A program made the translations under genes and the position numbers. Below are positions 9,796 through 18,020 of a DNA stretch of 64,000 nt, piece after piece; positions within the stretch are counted from its first letter, which is position 1, and each line of letters starts with the position of its first letter. Below the pieces are notes generated by a model. The model ran no database searches. It had not been told where the DNA came from and saw only the letters and a list, made by a program, of their open reading frames with translations. Origin of the DNA: Maribacter arcticus. Lineage in GTDB: Bacteria > Bacteroidota > Bacteroidia > Flavobacteriales > Flavobacteriaceae. The DNA lies in NCBI RefSeq assembly GCF_900167935.1, contig NZ_FUYL01000005.1:1-64000 (forward strand). The letters are read 5' to 3'.

Positions 9796-11436
9796 ATGAA
9801 CAAATTAGCCTGCAAATGTTTTTATTTCTTGGGATTAACCTTAGTTCCAATTTTGGGATCTGCCCAAAATAAAGACTCGAACACTACGGTAAAAGATTCG
9901 ATAAGTGATAATTTAATCATTGTCAATGATTCTTTAGACAATCAAATATCTACTGCAGCACCTATTAATAGAATAGGGAATTTAGCGAATACACCAAAAG
10001 AAAAGTTAGTGCTGTTTAAGCCTACTGAATCTTCATCCTACAATCTTGAGGACAATGAATTGGCCGCCAAGTTTGATAGCCTATGGATGAAAGAACTTGT
10101 AGAAGCAGCACCTCTTTTTCATGAAATGTATCAAGAAGTGATGGAGTTAGATACAATCTCTGATTTCGTTTTAGATTTACCTACCGACACCTTAAAAATG
10201 CGTTTGGCAAGGTTAAATGAAAAGACACCTTTTAATATAGAATATAATGCATCTTTAGAGAGCGTAATCAAATCATTTCTTACAAGAAAAAGAGATTTAA
10301 TGGAGCGTATGCTTACCATTAGCCAATTTTATTTTCCTTTATTCGAACAGCAATTGGATAATCATGACATTCCTTTAGAAATGAAATATTTATCTATAGT
10401 AGAATCGGCTTTGAATCCTAAAGCTAGATCTCGCGTAGGTGCAACAGGACTTTGGCAATTTATGTATGGTACTGGTAGAGAAATGAAATTGAACATCAAC
10501 AGTTATGTTGATGAGCGTAGTGACCCAATAAAATCAACTGAGGCAGCTTGTAATTATTTGAATAGATTATATAGAATTTATAATGATTGGGATTTGGCAC
10601 TTGCTGCGTATAACTCTGGTCCAGGAAATGTAAACAAAGCAATACGTAGAAGCGGAGGTCAGAGAAACTATTGGAATATTAGACGAAACCTACCAAGAGA
10701 AACGGCAGGATACGTTCCAGCTTTTCAAGCTACCATGTACATTTTTGAATATGCCGAGGAACACGGATTAAAAACGAAAAGAGCAGAACGTGCTTTTTTC
10801 GAAACAGATACAATACATGTAAAAAGCCTAATTACATTTGACCAAATTTCAGAATTAACCGGTATAGATAAAGAGGAATTAAAAATCTTAAACCCTTCCT
10901 ATAAGTTAGATGTAATTCCTTTCGTTAAAGGTAAAACTCACGCGTTGAGGTTGCCTGTGCATAAAATGGGAAAATTTGTGGCAAATGAAGAGGCAATTTA
11001 TGCACATGTAGAAGAAGAATTAAAAAGCAAGGAAAGTCCGCTTTCAGAAATCACAAAACAAGCTGAACAAAATAGTATTCGATATAGAGTAAGAGACGGT
11101 GATTTTCTTGGAAAGATAGCTGAACGTTACGGAGTTGGGGTAAGCCAACTTAAACAATGGAATGGTTTACGAAGTAATAATTTACGTATTGGACAACGAT
11201 TAACGATTTACCCAAGAAAAAATGGCGCTATTGCTGTTAAGCCTCGGGAAACACCAGCCAGGTCTAGTGTAGCCAGTAGTTCAAAAACGCATGAAGTTAG
11301 AAGTGGAGACTCACTATGGACCATTTCTAGAAAATATCCTGGAGTTAGTATAGAAAATTTACGAAAGTGGAACGGTATTAGCGGTAATAATTTAAAACTA
11401 GGCACAAAACTTAAATTGTGCGACTGTTCTTCGTAA
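9796..11436 (+). CDS. mltD: MltD-like membrane-bound lytic transglycosylase with LysM domains
   Basis: The product is 546 residues. It starts with a signal peptide (to about residue 23, G-S-A-Q). A lytic-transglycosylase SLT domain at about 185-310 contains I-V-E-S-A-L-N-P with the catalytic Glu near residue 203, then G-A-T-G-L-W-Q-F-M and the A-A-Y-N-S-G-P-G-N-V motif. Two LysM domains follow at about 427-472 (Y-R-V-R-D-G-D-F-L-G-K-I-A-E-R-Y-G) and 497-541 (H-E-V-R-S-G-D-S-L-W-T-I). The enzyme cleaves the MurNAc-GlcNAc bond in periplasmic peptidoglycan, with LysM anchoring it to glycan. It lies 12 bases upstream of the DUF4837 lipoprotein gene, a pairing I recall from other flavobacteria. 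Confidence 0.92.
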   Translation: MNKLACKCFYFLGLTLVPILGSAQNKDSNTTVKDSISDNLIIVNDSLDNQISTAAPINRIGNLANTPKEKLVLFKPTESSSYNLEDNELAAKFDSLWMKELVEAAPLFHEMYQEVMELDTISDFVLDLPTDTLKMRLARLNEKTPFNIEYNASLESVIKSFLTRKRDLMERMLTISQFYFPLFEQQLDNHDIPLEMKYLSIVESALNPKARSRVGATGLWQFMYGTGREMKLNINSYVDERSDPIKSTEAACNYLNRLYRIYNDWDLALAAYNSGPGNVNKAIRRSGGQRNYWNIRRNLPRETAGYVPAFQATMYIFEYAEEHGLKTKRAERAFFETDTIHVKSLITFDQISELTGIDKEELKILNPSYKLDVIPFVKGKTHALRLPVHKMGKFVANEEAIYAHVEEELKSKESPLSEITKQAEQNSIRYRVRDGDFLGKIAERYGVGVSQLKQWNGLRSNNLRIGQRLTIYPRKNGAIAVKPRETPARSSVASSSKTHEVRSGDSLWTISRKYPGVSIENLRKWNGISGNNLKLGTKLKLCDCSS

Positions 11437-11448
11437 ATTAAAACACCA

Positions 11449-12450
11449 ATGAAAAAAAGAATTTTACTTTGTTTTATGGCAATTCTAGGGTTGTCAATTG
11501 CCTGTAAGGAAGAGGGCAAAGCTGATTATTTACCAGAATCAGTAGGCGCAATGAATACGCTAACGGTAGTAATTGATAATGAGTTATGGAAAAGTAGTGT
11601 TGGCGACGCAATACGCGAAAATTATACTGCTGCGGCACAAGGTCTAACTTGGGACGAAGCACTATTTAGTGTTACCCAAGTTCCGCAACAAATTTTTTCA
11701 GGATCTATTAGAAACACGAGCTCCGTTCTATATGTTATGGAAGATTCGTTAAATGTGGCCCACATGAAATCTAATATGTATTCTAAACCACAAAATATCG
11801 GAGTTATAAAAGGGCGGAACAAACAAGAGCTTATTGATAACATCAATAAGACTTCAGCCGAATTTATTAAGGATTTCAAAACACTTGAAATTTCAAAGGC
11901 GCAAAAACGATTTGAAAAATCATTAAATAAAGAAAAAGCGTTAGTAGATAAGTTTAAAATTTCGATGAAGATTCCTTCTATTTATAGAGTAGGTCGAGAA
12001 GAAGATAATTTTGTTTGGATTTCGCGTGAAATTCAAAAAGGAAACATGAATATTATTGCCTATACAATGCCAGAGAATGGTTTTCATAACGATTCTACTT
12101 TTGCGCGAGACATCATTAGAATGCGCGATTCTATAGGTAATCTTTATATTAAAGGAAGTGATGTTGCGGGTAAAAATAATCACATGATTACAGAAAAGGC
12201 ATTTACACCATATGTCTTTCCTGCCGAGGTTTCGGGCAAAAAAGCAGCAGAAGTAAGGGGAATATGGGAAATGTCTGCATACCCAATGGCAGGCCCATTT
12301 TTAACGTATATTATAAACGATAAAGAAAACAATCGTAAACTAATATTAGAGGGCTTTGTATTTGCACCAGCGACTAAGAAGAGAGACTATATGTTCGAAT
12401 TGGAAGCGATACTTAAGTCTGTTCAATTTAACGTTGAAGAGAAGAAATAA
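11449..12450 (+). CDS. DUF4837 family lipoprotein
   Basis: The product is 333 residues with a lipoprotein signal ending in L-G-L-S-I-A-C (Cys 19). The rest is a soluble domain with the family's conserved opening (T-L-T-V-V-I-D-N-E-L-W-K) and W-E-M-S-A-Y-P-M-A-G-P-F near the C-terminus. DUF4837 proteins are found in Bacteroidota and have no known biochemical role. Placement just downstream of mltD, with a terminator immediately after, makes a two-gene unit and suggests a periplasmic envelope function (inference). Confidence 0.85.
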   Translation: MKKRILLCFMAILGLSIACKEEGKADYLPESVGAMNTLTVVIDNELWKSSVGDAIRENYTAAAQGLTWDEALFSVTQVPQQIFSGSIRNTSSVLYVMEDSLNVAHMKSNMYSKPQNIGVIKGRNKQELIDNINKTSAEFIKDFKTLEISKAQKRFEKSLNKEKALVDKFKISMKIPSIYRVGREEDNFVWISREIQKGNMNIIAYTMPENGFHNDSTFARDIIRMRDSIGNLYIKGSDVAGKNNHMITEKAFTPYVFPAEVSGKKAAEVRGIWEMSAYPMAGPFLTYIINDKENNRKLILEGFVFAPATKKRDYMFELEAILKSVQFNVEEKK

Positions 12451-12473
12451 TTAATTCAATTGACTGAAAAAAT

Positions 12474-12503
12474 AAAGGCTCAGGAAACTCCTGGGCCTTT
12501 TTA
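12474..12503 (+). terminator. Intrinsic terminator of the mltD operon
   Basis: The hairpin AAAGGCTCAGGA-AAC-TCCTGGGCCTTT (one G-T pair) is followed by a T-run, 24 bases after the DUF4837 stop codon. Confidence 0.88.
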
Positions 12504-12578
12504 TATTTTAATCTTTAAGTGTTGCAAAGTTGTTTTAGGAACTTAGCATAGTAAAGTAAATATGCTACTCTAAATAAT

Positions 12579-12755
12579 CTATATGTTACTAAAAGTAAAC
12601 CCAGTAGATATTCTAAAAACTATAGCATAAATCGCCAATCCAATTAACACAAAGCATAACCATGAGAAGATCTTAAAATAATTTTCAAGAATATAACTTC
12701 TCCAATTTTTAAACGCTTCTGTGTATATTTCTTTAACTAAAGTAATTTTTTCCAT
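12579..12755 (-). CDS. Small single-pass membrane protein, 58 residues
   Basis: This frame was found by translating the minus strand of the intergenic region. It starts at ATG 12755 and stops with TAG at 12579-12581. The product has an amphipathic, charged N-terminus (M-E-K-I-T-L-V-K-E-I-Y-T-E-A-F-K-N-W), a membrane helix at about residues 29-50 (F-S-W-L-C-F-V-L-I-G-L-A-I-Y-A) and a short Phe-rich tail. I recall similar 50-60 residue flavobacterial proteins, possibly those grouped as DUF6747, but cannot confirm this. An AGGAT sequence sits just before the start. It stands alone, facing the DUF4837 gene. Function unknown. Confidence 0.6.
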   Translation of the reverse strand: MEKITLVKEIYTEAFKNWRSYILENYFKIFSWLCFVLIGLAIYAIVFRISTGFTFSNI

Positions 12756-13051
12756 ATCCTATATTTTAGGGGTTCCTGAAATATAAAGTTGCCTTTTAAT
12801 TCTTCCTTTATTGAAAAGATTAGTTAAAAGGGGAATTAATACTACGAAAAGTATCTACATTAAAACTATTTCTATGAACGGTAAAATATGACGGATTAAA
12901 TACATTGGAAGTGAAAGTGTCATAATCGGTAAAAGGTGTATAAGTATAGGCTAAATGCTAATTAAAAAGATATTTAAGTATCATTTTAGGAGATAATAAG
13001 AGTTTATGCATAACACCATGGTTCCATTTAGGGTGGCATAATACAATTGAA
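12756..13051. other. Gene-free AT-rich stretch
   Basis: About 300 bases between the small membrane-protein gene and the terminator of the OmpA gene. I see no open frame, RNA or repeat here. It probably carries the promoter of the 58-residue gene near its left end. Confidence 0.5.
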
Positions 13052-13080
13052 AAAAAAACACCGCCTTTGGCGGTGTTTTT
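13052..13080 (-). terminator. Intrinsic terminator of the OmpA/PD40 gene
   Basis: ACACCGCC-TTT-GGCGGTGT, read on the minus strand, is followed by a run of nine Ts. It starts 5 bases past the stop codon of the gene at 13086. The T-run on the plus strand could allow termination in both directions. Confidence 0.92.
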
Positions 13081-13085
13081 AAAGT

Positions 13086-16004
13086 TTACATATCTACGAT
13101 AATAAATTCTGATCTACGGTTAAGGTAGTGCTGTTCTTCCGTGCAGCGGACAGAACCATCACAACCATTAAGTAATTGTTCTTCGCCAAAACCAATTGCA
13201 CTTTCTATTCTTGAAGGGTCTATCCCTCGAGCTATAATATACTCTCTTGTCGATTTGGCACGTTTGTCCGAAAGGTATTTGTTGTATACGGCATCACCTC
13301 GTGAATCGGTATGTGATTCAATTTTAATTACCATGTTTGGAGAATCATTCATGACAGCAACCAGTTTATCAAGTTCTAAAGAAGCATCTTTACGAATAAA
13401 TGATTTGTCGAAATTAAAGTGAATCATCTCTGTCTTTAGTTTTCTAATTCCGTCTTCAACTGCTATCATATCATTTAGTTTCTGCATTGAAACATCAACA
13501 TTTACAATTTCGTTATTTTTTGTTGCTGCGTCTCTGGTGTCATCAAAGTAAGAGTCCTTTGTAGTTTTTAGAACGTACCTTTTATCTGATTCTAAATCTT
13601 CAAAAACGAAACTTCCATTTTCGTCCGTCTCCATTTCTTTAAGTTTGATGTTGTTCTCATCTAATAATTGTACTAATGCATTTGGCATTATATCACCACT
13701 TACCAATTCTGTAACTATGCCAGAAATAGCGTTTGTATTTGTTGGAATTTCCTCAATTTGTAGTGTTTTAAAGGAATAAATATCATCATCACCTTTACCA
13801 CCCCCACGATTAGACGCAAAGTATCCTTCTTGTGTATCCTCATTTACTATAAATGAAAAATCATCCTTCTTACTATTAATAGGTTTCCCCACATTTCTAA
13901 CTTCTAGAAAGCCAACTTCATCATCGAAGGCAACTTCAAAAACATCTAAACCCCCTAAACCAACATGACCGTCTGAAGAAAAGTAAAGTTTGTTTTCATT
14001 TATAAAAGGAAACATTTCTTTATGTTCTGTATTGATTTCAGGACCTAGGTTTCTTGGTGAAGAGAAAGAACCATCTCCTAAAACATCTACCACGAAAATA
14101 TCTGTCTCACCTATACTACCTGGCATATCTGAAACGAAATAAAGTTGCTTGCCGTCATTGCTTAATGCTGGGTGACCTGTAGAGTAGTCGTCACTATTAA
14201 AAGAAACTTCATCTGCTTTTGTCCACTCTCCGTTTATTTTTTTAGAGCGGTATATTTTAAGATTGTTGATACCATTCTTATCTCTCTTCAATTTTTTACC
14301 ATAATTATTTCGCGTAAAATACATGGTTTTATTATCAGGTGAGAAGGTAACTGACGCTTCATGATATTTAGTATTAATCTCATTAGAGAACTTTATGGCA
14401 TTCTTAAGATCTTGAGATTCTTCATTTATCTTGGCTACATATAAATCTAAGTACGGTTGATTATTCCATTTATACCTTCTGGTATTAAATATAGATGAAT
14501 CTTTTGCCGAGGCGTAAACTATTTCGTTGCCATTATAGTACATTGGTGAGAATTCAGAATATTTTGAATTAATAGCAATATTTTTAACATCAAACCTATC
14601 ATCCATTCGTAAAAGACCGTCCAATACAATTTCATTTAATTCACTATTCTTTTCTATCTTTTCCCCTGCTAATTTTCTATTGTATAATTTCATAAGACGT
14701 TTTGACCTTTTGTAATTTCCAATACCTTTAAGGGAATGTGCGTATTTAAAAAGATAATCAGAACTCATTTCTGATTCATATTTTTCATACAAGATATTAT
14801 ACCACTTATATGCTTTTTCCATATCCGTATTAAAATAATGTGCATCACCTGCTTTTTTTAATACTTCATAAGTATAATCTTCATTGCTCTTGTTTAGAGC
14901 AAGTTCGTAGAGTTTTGCAGCCTCTGCGTACCACATTTTATTAAAGTACTCATCAGCTCTTTGTACTATTTTACTTTTAGACTCCTTTTGAACTGATTTA
15001 GGAGCAACATTATTATTTAAAGTTGATGCGCTTTGTTCAGAATATTCTAAATCATCATATGTTACTTCATCTAAAGGAATTAATTCTGAATTTAGCTTAC
15101 TATTACCCATTTTTAGTATCCAAAATTCTTTAGCATATCGATTGTCGAATTTTGTACTACAATCCTTTAAAGCTGTTTCCCAAGATTCGTAGTAATTTAA
15201 ATATAGGTAGTATAAATTGTTTTCGGGGTTTTGAAAATAACCTGAGTCAAAACCTTTTTTATTTAATTTTCTAACTTGTGATTTTAGATTTCCACTATTA
15301 CTAAAAATACCTGCAATCACATAATAACCATTCTGAACATCTTTGATGTTTTCAAATGTATTATGTGAAATAGCATAGGATTTTGCAGTTCTTTCAAACG
15401 CCTCTGAGTCTGTTTTCTCAACTTCAGGTATAGATTCAGAGTCAAATGATTGTTTTGAGGCTAGAGTGGCTTGAAAATCTTTTTCAACCGATTTAGAAGT
15501 GACATTTTTATTTAAAGTTGATGTGCCTTGCTTAGAATATTCTGTATTTAGCTTACTATTAGCCACTTTCAGAACCCAGAATTCTTTAGTATAACGATTG
15601 TCGAATTTCGTACTACAATCCTCTAAAGCTGTTTTCCAAGATTCGTAGTGATTTAAATATAGATAGTATAAATTGTTTTCAGGATTTTGAAAATAACCTG
15701 AGTCAAAACCTTTTTCATTTAATAGTCTAACTTGGGATTTTAAATTTCTGCTATTGCTAAAAATACCTGTAATTACATAATAACCATTTTGAACATCGTC
15801 AATGTTTTCAAATGTCTTATGTAAAATAGCATAGGATTCGGCGGTTCTTTCAAATGCCTCTGAGTCTGTTTCCTCAACTTCAACTTCAGAGATAGATTTA
15901 GTGTCAAAGGATTGTGCCGAGGCTAGGTTAGCTTGAAAATCTTGAGCATTAATAAAAATGACAAAGATTAAAAAATACAGATTTATAAAAGGTCTTATAT
16001 TCAT
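13086..16004 (-). CDS. OmpA-family PD40-repeat protein with duplicated SPOR-like module
   Basis: The product is about 972 residues. The ATG at 16004 gives a clean signal peptide (F-I-N-L-Y-F-L-I-F-V-I-F-I-N-A-Q), whereas the longer frame to 16034 does not. Order of parts: two tandem SPOR-like modules (DNA 15941-15480 and 15479-14985), a TPR-like helical segment (A-A-K-L-Y-E-L-A-L-N-K-S), PD40/WD40-like beta-propeller repeats (about DNA 14580-13780), a carboxypeptidase-regulatory-like domain (G-I-V-T-E-L-V-S-G-D-I-M-P-N-A) and a C-terminal OmpA peptidoglycan-binding domain (I-E-S-H-T-D-S-R-G). This TPR-PD40-OmpA plan is common in Bacteroidota, often beside PorP/SprF genes and tied to T9SS. The SPOR-like pair at the N-terminus is unusual. 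Probably a periplasmic or outer-membrane protein bound to peptidoglycan. Confidence 0.88.
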   Translation of the reverse strand: MNIRPFINLYFLIFVIFINAQDFQANLASAQSFDTKSISEVEVEETDSEAFERTAESYAILHKTFENIDDVQNGYYVITGIFSNSRNLKSQVRLLNEKGFDSGYFQNPENNLYYLYLNHYESWKTALEDCSTKFDNRYTKEFWVLKVANSKLNTEYSKQGTSTLNKNVTSKSVEKDFQATLASKQSFDSESIPEVEKTDSEAFERTAKSYAISHNTFENIKDVQNGYYVIAGIFSNSGNLKSQVRKLNKKGFDSGYFQNPENNLYYLYLNYYESWETALKDCSTKFDNRYAKEFWILKMGNSKLNSELIPLDEVTYDDLEYSEQSASTLNNNVAPKSVQKESKSKIVQRADEYFNKMWYAEAAKLYELALNKSNEDYTYEVLKKAGDAHYFNTDMEKAYKWYNILYEKYESEMSSDYLFKYAHSLKGIGNYKRSKRLMKLYNRKLAGEKIEKNSELNEIVLDGLLRMDDRFDVKNIAINSKYSEFSPMYYNGNEIVYASAKDSSIFNTRRYKWNNQPYLDLYVAKINEESQDLKNAIKFSNEINTKYHEASVTFSPDNKTMYFTRNNYGKKLKRDKNGINNLKIYRSKKINGEWTKADEVSFNSDDYSTGHPALSNDGKQLYFVSDMPGSIGETDIFVVDVLGDGSFSSPRNLGPEINTEHKEMFPFINENKLYFSSDGHVGLGGLDVFEVAFDDEVGFLEVRNVGKPINSKKDDFSFIVNEDTQEGYFASNRGGGKGDDDIYSFKTLQIEEIPTNTNAISGIVTELVSGDIMPNALVQLLDENNIKLKEMETDENGSFVFEDLESDKRYVLKTTKDSYFDDTRDAATKNNEIVNVDVSMQKLNDMIAVEDGIRKLKTEMIHFNFDKSFIRKDASLELDKLVAVMNDSPNMVIKIESHTDSRGDAVYNKYLSDKRAKSTREYIIARGIDPSRIESAIGFGEEQLLNGCDGSVRCTEEQHYLNRRSEFIIVDM
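14985..15941 (-). repeat. Tandem duplication of a SPOR-like module inside the OmpA gene
   Basis: Unit 1 is 154 residues (462 bases, 15941-15480) and unit 2 is 165 residues (15479-14985). Both contain D-F-Q-A-x-L-A-S, Q-N-G-Y-Y-V-I-x-G-I-F-S-N-S, G-F-D-S-G-Y-F-Q-N-P-E-N-N and K-E-F-W-x-L-K. They are close to identical over long stretches. Unit 2 has lost two acidic residues and gained an S-E-L-I-P-L-D-E-V-T-Y-D-D-L-E insert. Confidence 0.93.
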
Positions 16005-16262
16005 AATTATAATTTGAGCCGAAGGATTCGCCAAGGTGTAAATCTGTAGTATTTGGGGGGTTATTATATTTTTGATAATACTACAACATAGACGAAATTA
16101 GTTTTAATGCTATGGTTCGTATAGTATTTGTTGTGAAAGAAGTGTTTTTTGTCGTGTATTCAGCTTTATCAGTAGCTTTGATAATCATTTCAGCAGATTA
16201 TTTAAGCATTTCAACGGCATTATATTTTGGCTAAAGAAAACATCTATATGAGTTTTGAGCAC

Positions 16263-16288
16263 AAAAAAAGCCCTGTAGTACAGGGCTT
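16263..16288 (-). terminator. Intrinsic terminator of tatA
   Basis: AAGCCCTGTA/TACAGGGCTT, read on the minus strand, is followed by seven Ts. It lies 32 bases beyond the tatA stop codon. Confidence 0.88.
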
Positions 16289-16320
16289 GATAAAGCTATT
16301 TAAAAAGGATTTAAAATAAA

Positions 16321-16506
16321 TTAATCCTTTTTCTTTTCTTCTAATTGTTCGTCCTCTTTAGAGGCGTCTTTAAATTCTTTTATACCACTACCTAAACCTC
16401 TCATTAGTTCAGGAATCTTTTTTCCTCCGAATAATAGTAGAACAACCACTACCACTAGAATTATTTGCGGTGCACCTATAGCCAAAAAAGTAGATAAGAT
16501 TGTCAT
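16321..16506 (-). CDS. tatA: Twin-arginine translocase subunit TatA
   Basis: The product is 61 residues. It has one N-terminal membrane helix (about 8-26), then the hinge [14 protein letters not shown], an amphipathic helix and a charged Lys/Glu tail. This is the TatA/TatE layout: TatA rings form the pore-like element that moves folded twin-arginine proteins across the inner membrane. No tatC is adjacent. Monocistronic by context, with its own terminator. Confidence 0.95.
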   Translation of the reverse strand: MTILSTFLAIGAPQIILVVVVVLLLFGGKKIPELMRGLGSGIKEFKDASKEDEQLEEKKKD

Positions 16507-17131
16507 AAGACTTTAATTTTAAATGGATTTCAAAGATACTAAAAACTTCTTAGTTTGCTGTTAATATTAACTTCAAGTGTTTATTTATTTGATATAATGC
16601 AAAATTTAGAAATGAACTTGATACATGCTCAACAATAGACTGATTGGTTTATTTTTTGTTTGTATGGTGATTATTGGCTTCTAAACATTACAAGTTGGGC
16701 TATTTTATTTGGTAGCCTGTTCAATTAGCGTAATCCAATTCTTTTTTATAATAACAAAGAATATCTAAATTGGTTAAAGATTGTATTATATAGCAAGTAA
16801 ACTATTATCTTATTAATTGTTTTGGACAAGCAATACATAACTGCCGAATTACTTTAATTTAAATATTGAACGTAATTTATTTAGAAATGAATATAATATA
16901 AAACAAATGGAAGCATAACTTTATTTAAGTATGCTTCTTGCTGAATATATGAAAACCAATTGTTTAAGTTTTTAAAAAAATGGAATGTAGTAATTAAAGT
17001 TTTTTTCTTTTTGAACGGAAATGTTAGAGTTGATGTAAACCATAAATATATAAGAATCGTAACTAAAGTATATTTAGACTTGTCTTGTAGAATTAATTAT
17101 TTTAAAGACCGTCTTAATTAAATTCTAAGTT
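16507..17131. other. Gene-free AT-rich region with one hairpin
   Basis: About 625 bases between the divergent tatA and M23 peptidase genes, with no convincing open frame on either strand. The only structure I see is a hairpin at 16910-16937: GAAGCATA pairs with TATGCTTC, continued by CTT/AAG after a one-base bulge. AAGACCGTCTT at 17105-17115 is a short palindrome. Promoters for both flanking genes must lie here. Confidence 0.5.
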
Positions 17132-17139
17132 TATCTTTG
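17132..17139 (+). promoter_or_regulatory. Predicted -7 box for the M23 peptidase gene
   Basis: TATCTTTG matches TAnnTTTG exactly, but it ends only 5 bases before the ATG at 17145. If used, the transcript would start at or next to the start codon (leaderless). Confidence 0.4.
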
Positions 17140-17144
17140 TTAGG

Positions 17145-18014
17145 ATGGCCAAGAAAGTTAAAAAAAGGAAAGAAATAAAACGAAAGTTGCTTCATAAGTA
17201 CCGTTTGGTCATTTTGAACGAAAGTACTTTTGAGGAGAAAATATCTTTCAAGCTTAGCAGGCTCAATGTTTTTGTAACAGGGTCTTTTTTTATGATTACC
17301 CTTATAGGGTTAACTACTTTATTAATTGCCTTTACGCCCTTACGCGAGTATATACCTGGGTATTCTTCTACGAGGCTTAAAAAAGAAGCTACAGAGCTTA
17401 CGTATAAAACTGACTCCTTAGTTAGAACCTTAAATTATACTAATAAGTATTTAGATAACATTAGAATGGTTTTAAAGGGTGATATTGAGAATACCGTTGT
17501 CAATAGAGATTCTCTTTTTCAACAATTTAAATTAGATCCTGAATCTGTAGATTTAAACCCAATAAGGGAAGATTCATTATTACGGGCTGAAGTTGCCCTT
17601 GAGGATAAATACAATTTATTTGAACGCGTAATTGACAAAAAAAACCTTTTATTGTTCACGCCAGTATCTGGTTCAATAACTATGGGTTATAATCCGAATG
17701 AAAAACACTATGCGGTTGATATTACAGCTGTTACTGATAGTCCGGTAAAAGCTGTTGCCAATGGTACGGTTATTTTTTCTGAATGGACAGCTGATACGGG
17801 TTATGTGATTATTATTGAACACGAAGGCGGATTGTTGAGTGTTTATAAACATAATGGCTCATTATCAAAGTTTCAAGGGAATATTGTAAGGGGAGGTGAG
17901 GTTATTGCATCCGTAGGTAACACAGGTGAATTTACTACGGGACCACATTTGCATTTTGAACTTTGGGATAATGGAACACCAATAGACCCGGTTAATTATA
18001 TTGATTTTAATTAG
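17145..18014 (+). CDS. M23 (LytM) family peptidoglycan endopeptidase, membrane-anchored
   Basis: The product is 289 residues. A basic cytoplasmic N-terminus is followed by one membrane helix (about 42-63), a coiled-coil-like periplasmic stalk (about 75-165) and a C-terminal LytM domain. Zinc ligands are visible as H188-x3-D192 and H268-x-H270 in G-P-H-L-H-F-E-L-W, with A-V-A-N-G-T-V-I-F and Y-K-H-N-G as further family motifs. Such enzymes cut peptide cross-links in peptidoglycan, or act as regulators when inactive; all key residues are present here. It lies 6 bases before the GH3-family gene and probably forms an operon with it. Confidence 0.9.
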   Translation: MAKKVKKRKEIKRKLLHKYRLVILNESTFEEKISFKLSRLNVFVTGSFFMITLIGLTTLLIAFTPLREYIPGYSSTRLKKEATELTYKTDSLVRTLNYTNKYLDNIRMVLKGDIENTVVNRDSLFQQFKLDPESVDLNPIREDSLLRAEVALEDKYNLFERVIDKKNLLLFTPVSGSITMGYNPNEKHYAVDITAVTDSPVKAVANGTVIFSEWTADTGYVIIIEHEGGLLSVYKHNGSLSKFQGNIVRGGEVIASVGNTGEFTTGPHLHFELWDNGTPIDPVNYIDFN

Positions 18015-18020
18015 AATTAG

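Noticed and set aside
17105-17115. AAGACCGTCTT as a further TetR operator
   Set aside because: The half-site spacing is shorter (11-base palindrome) than the 14-base sites, so I do not count it.
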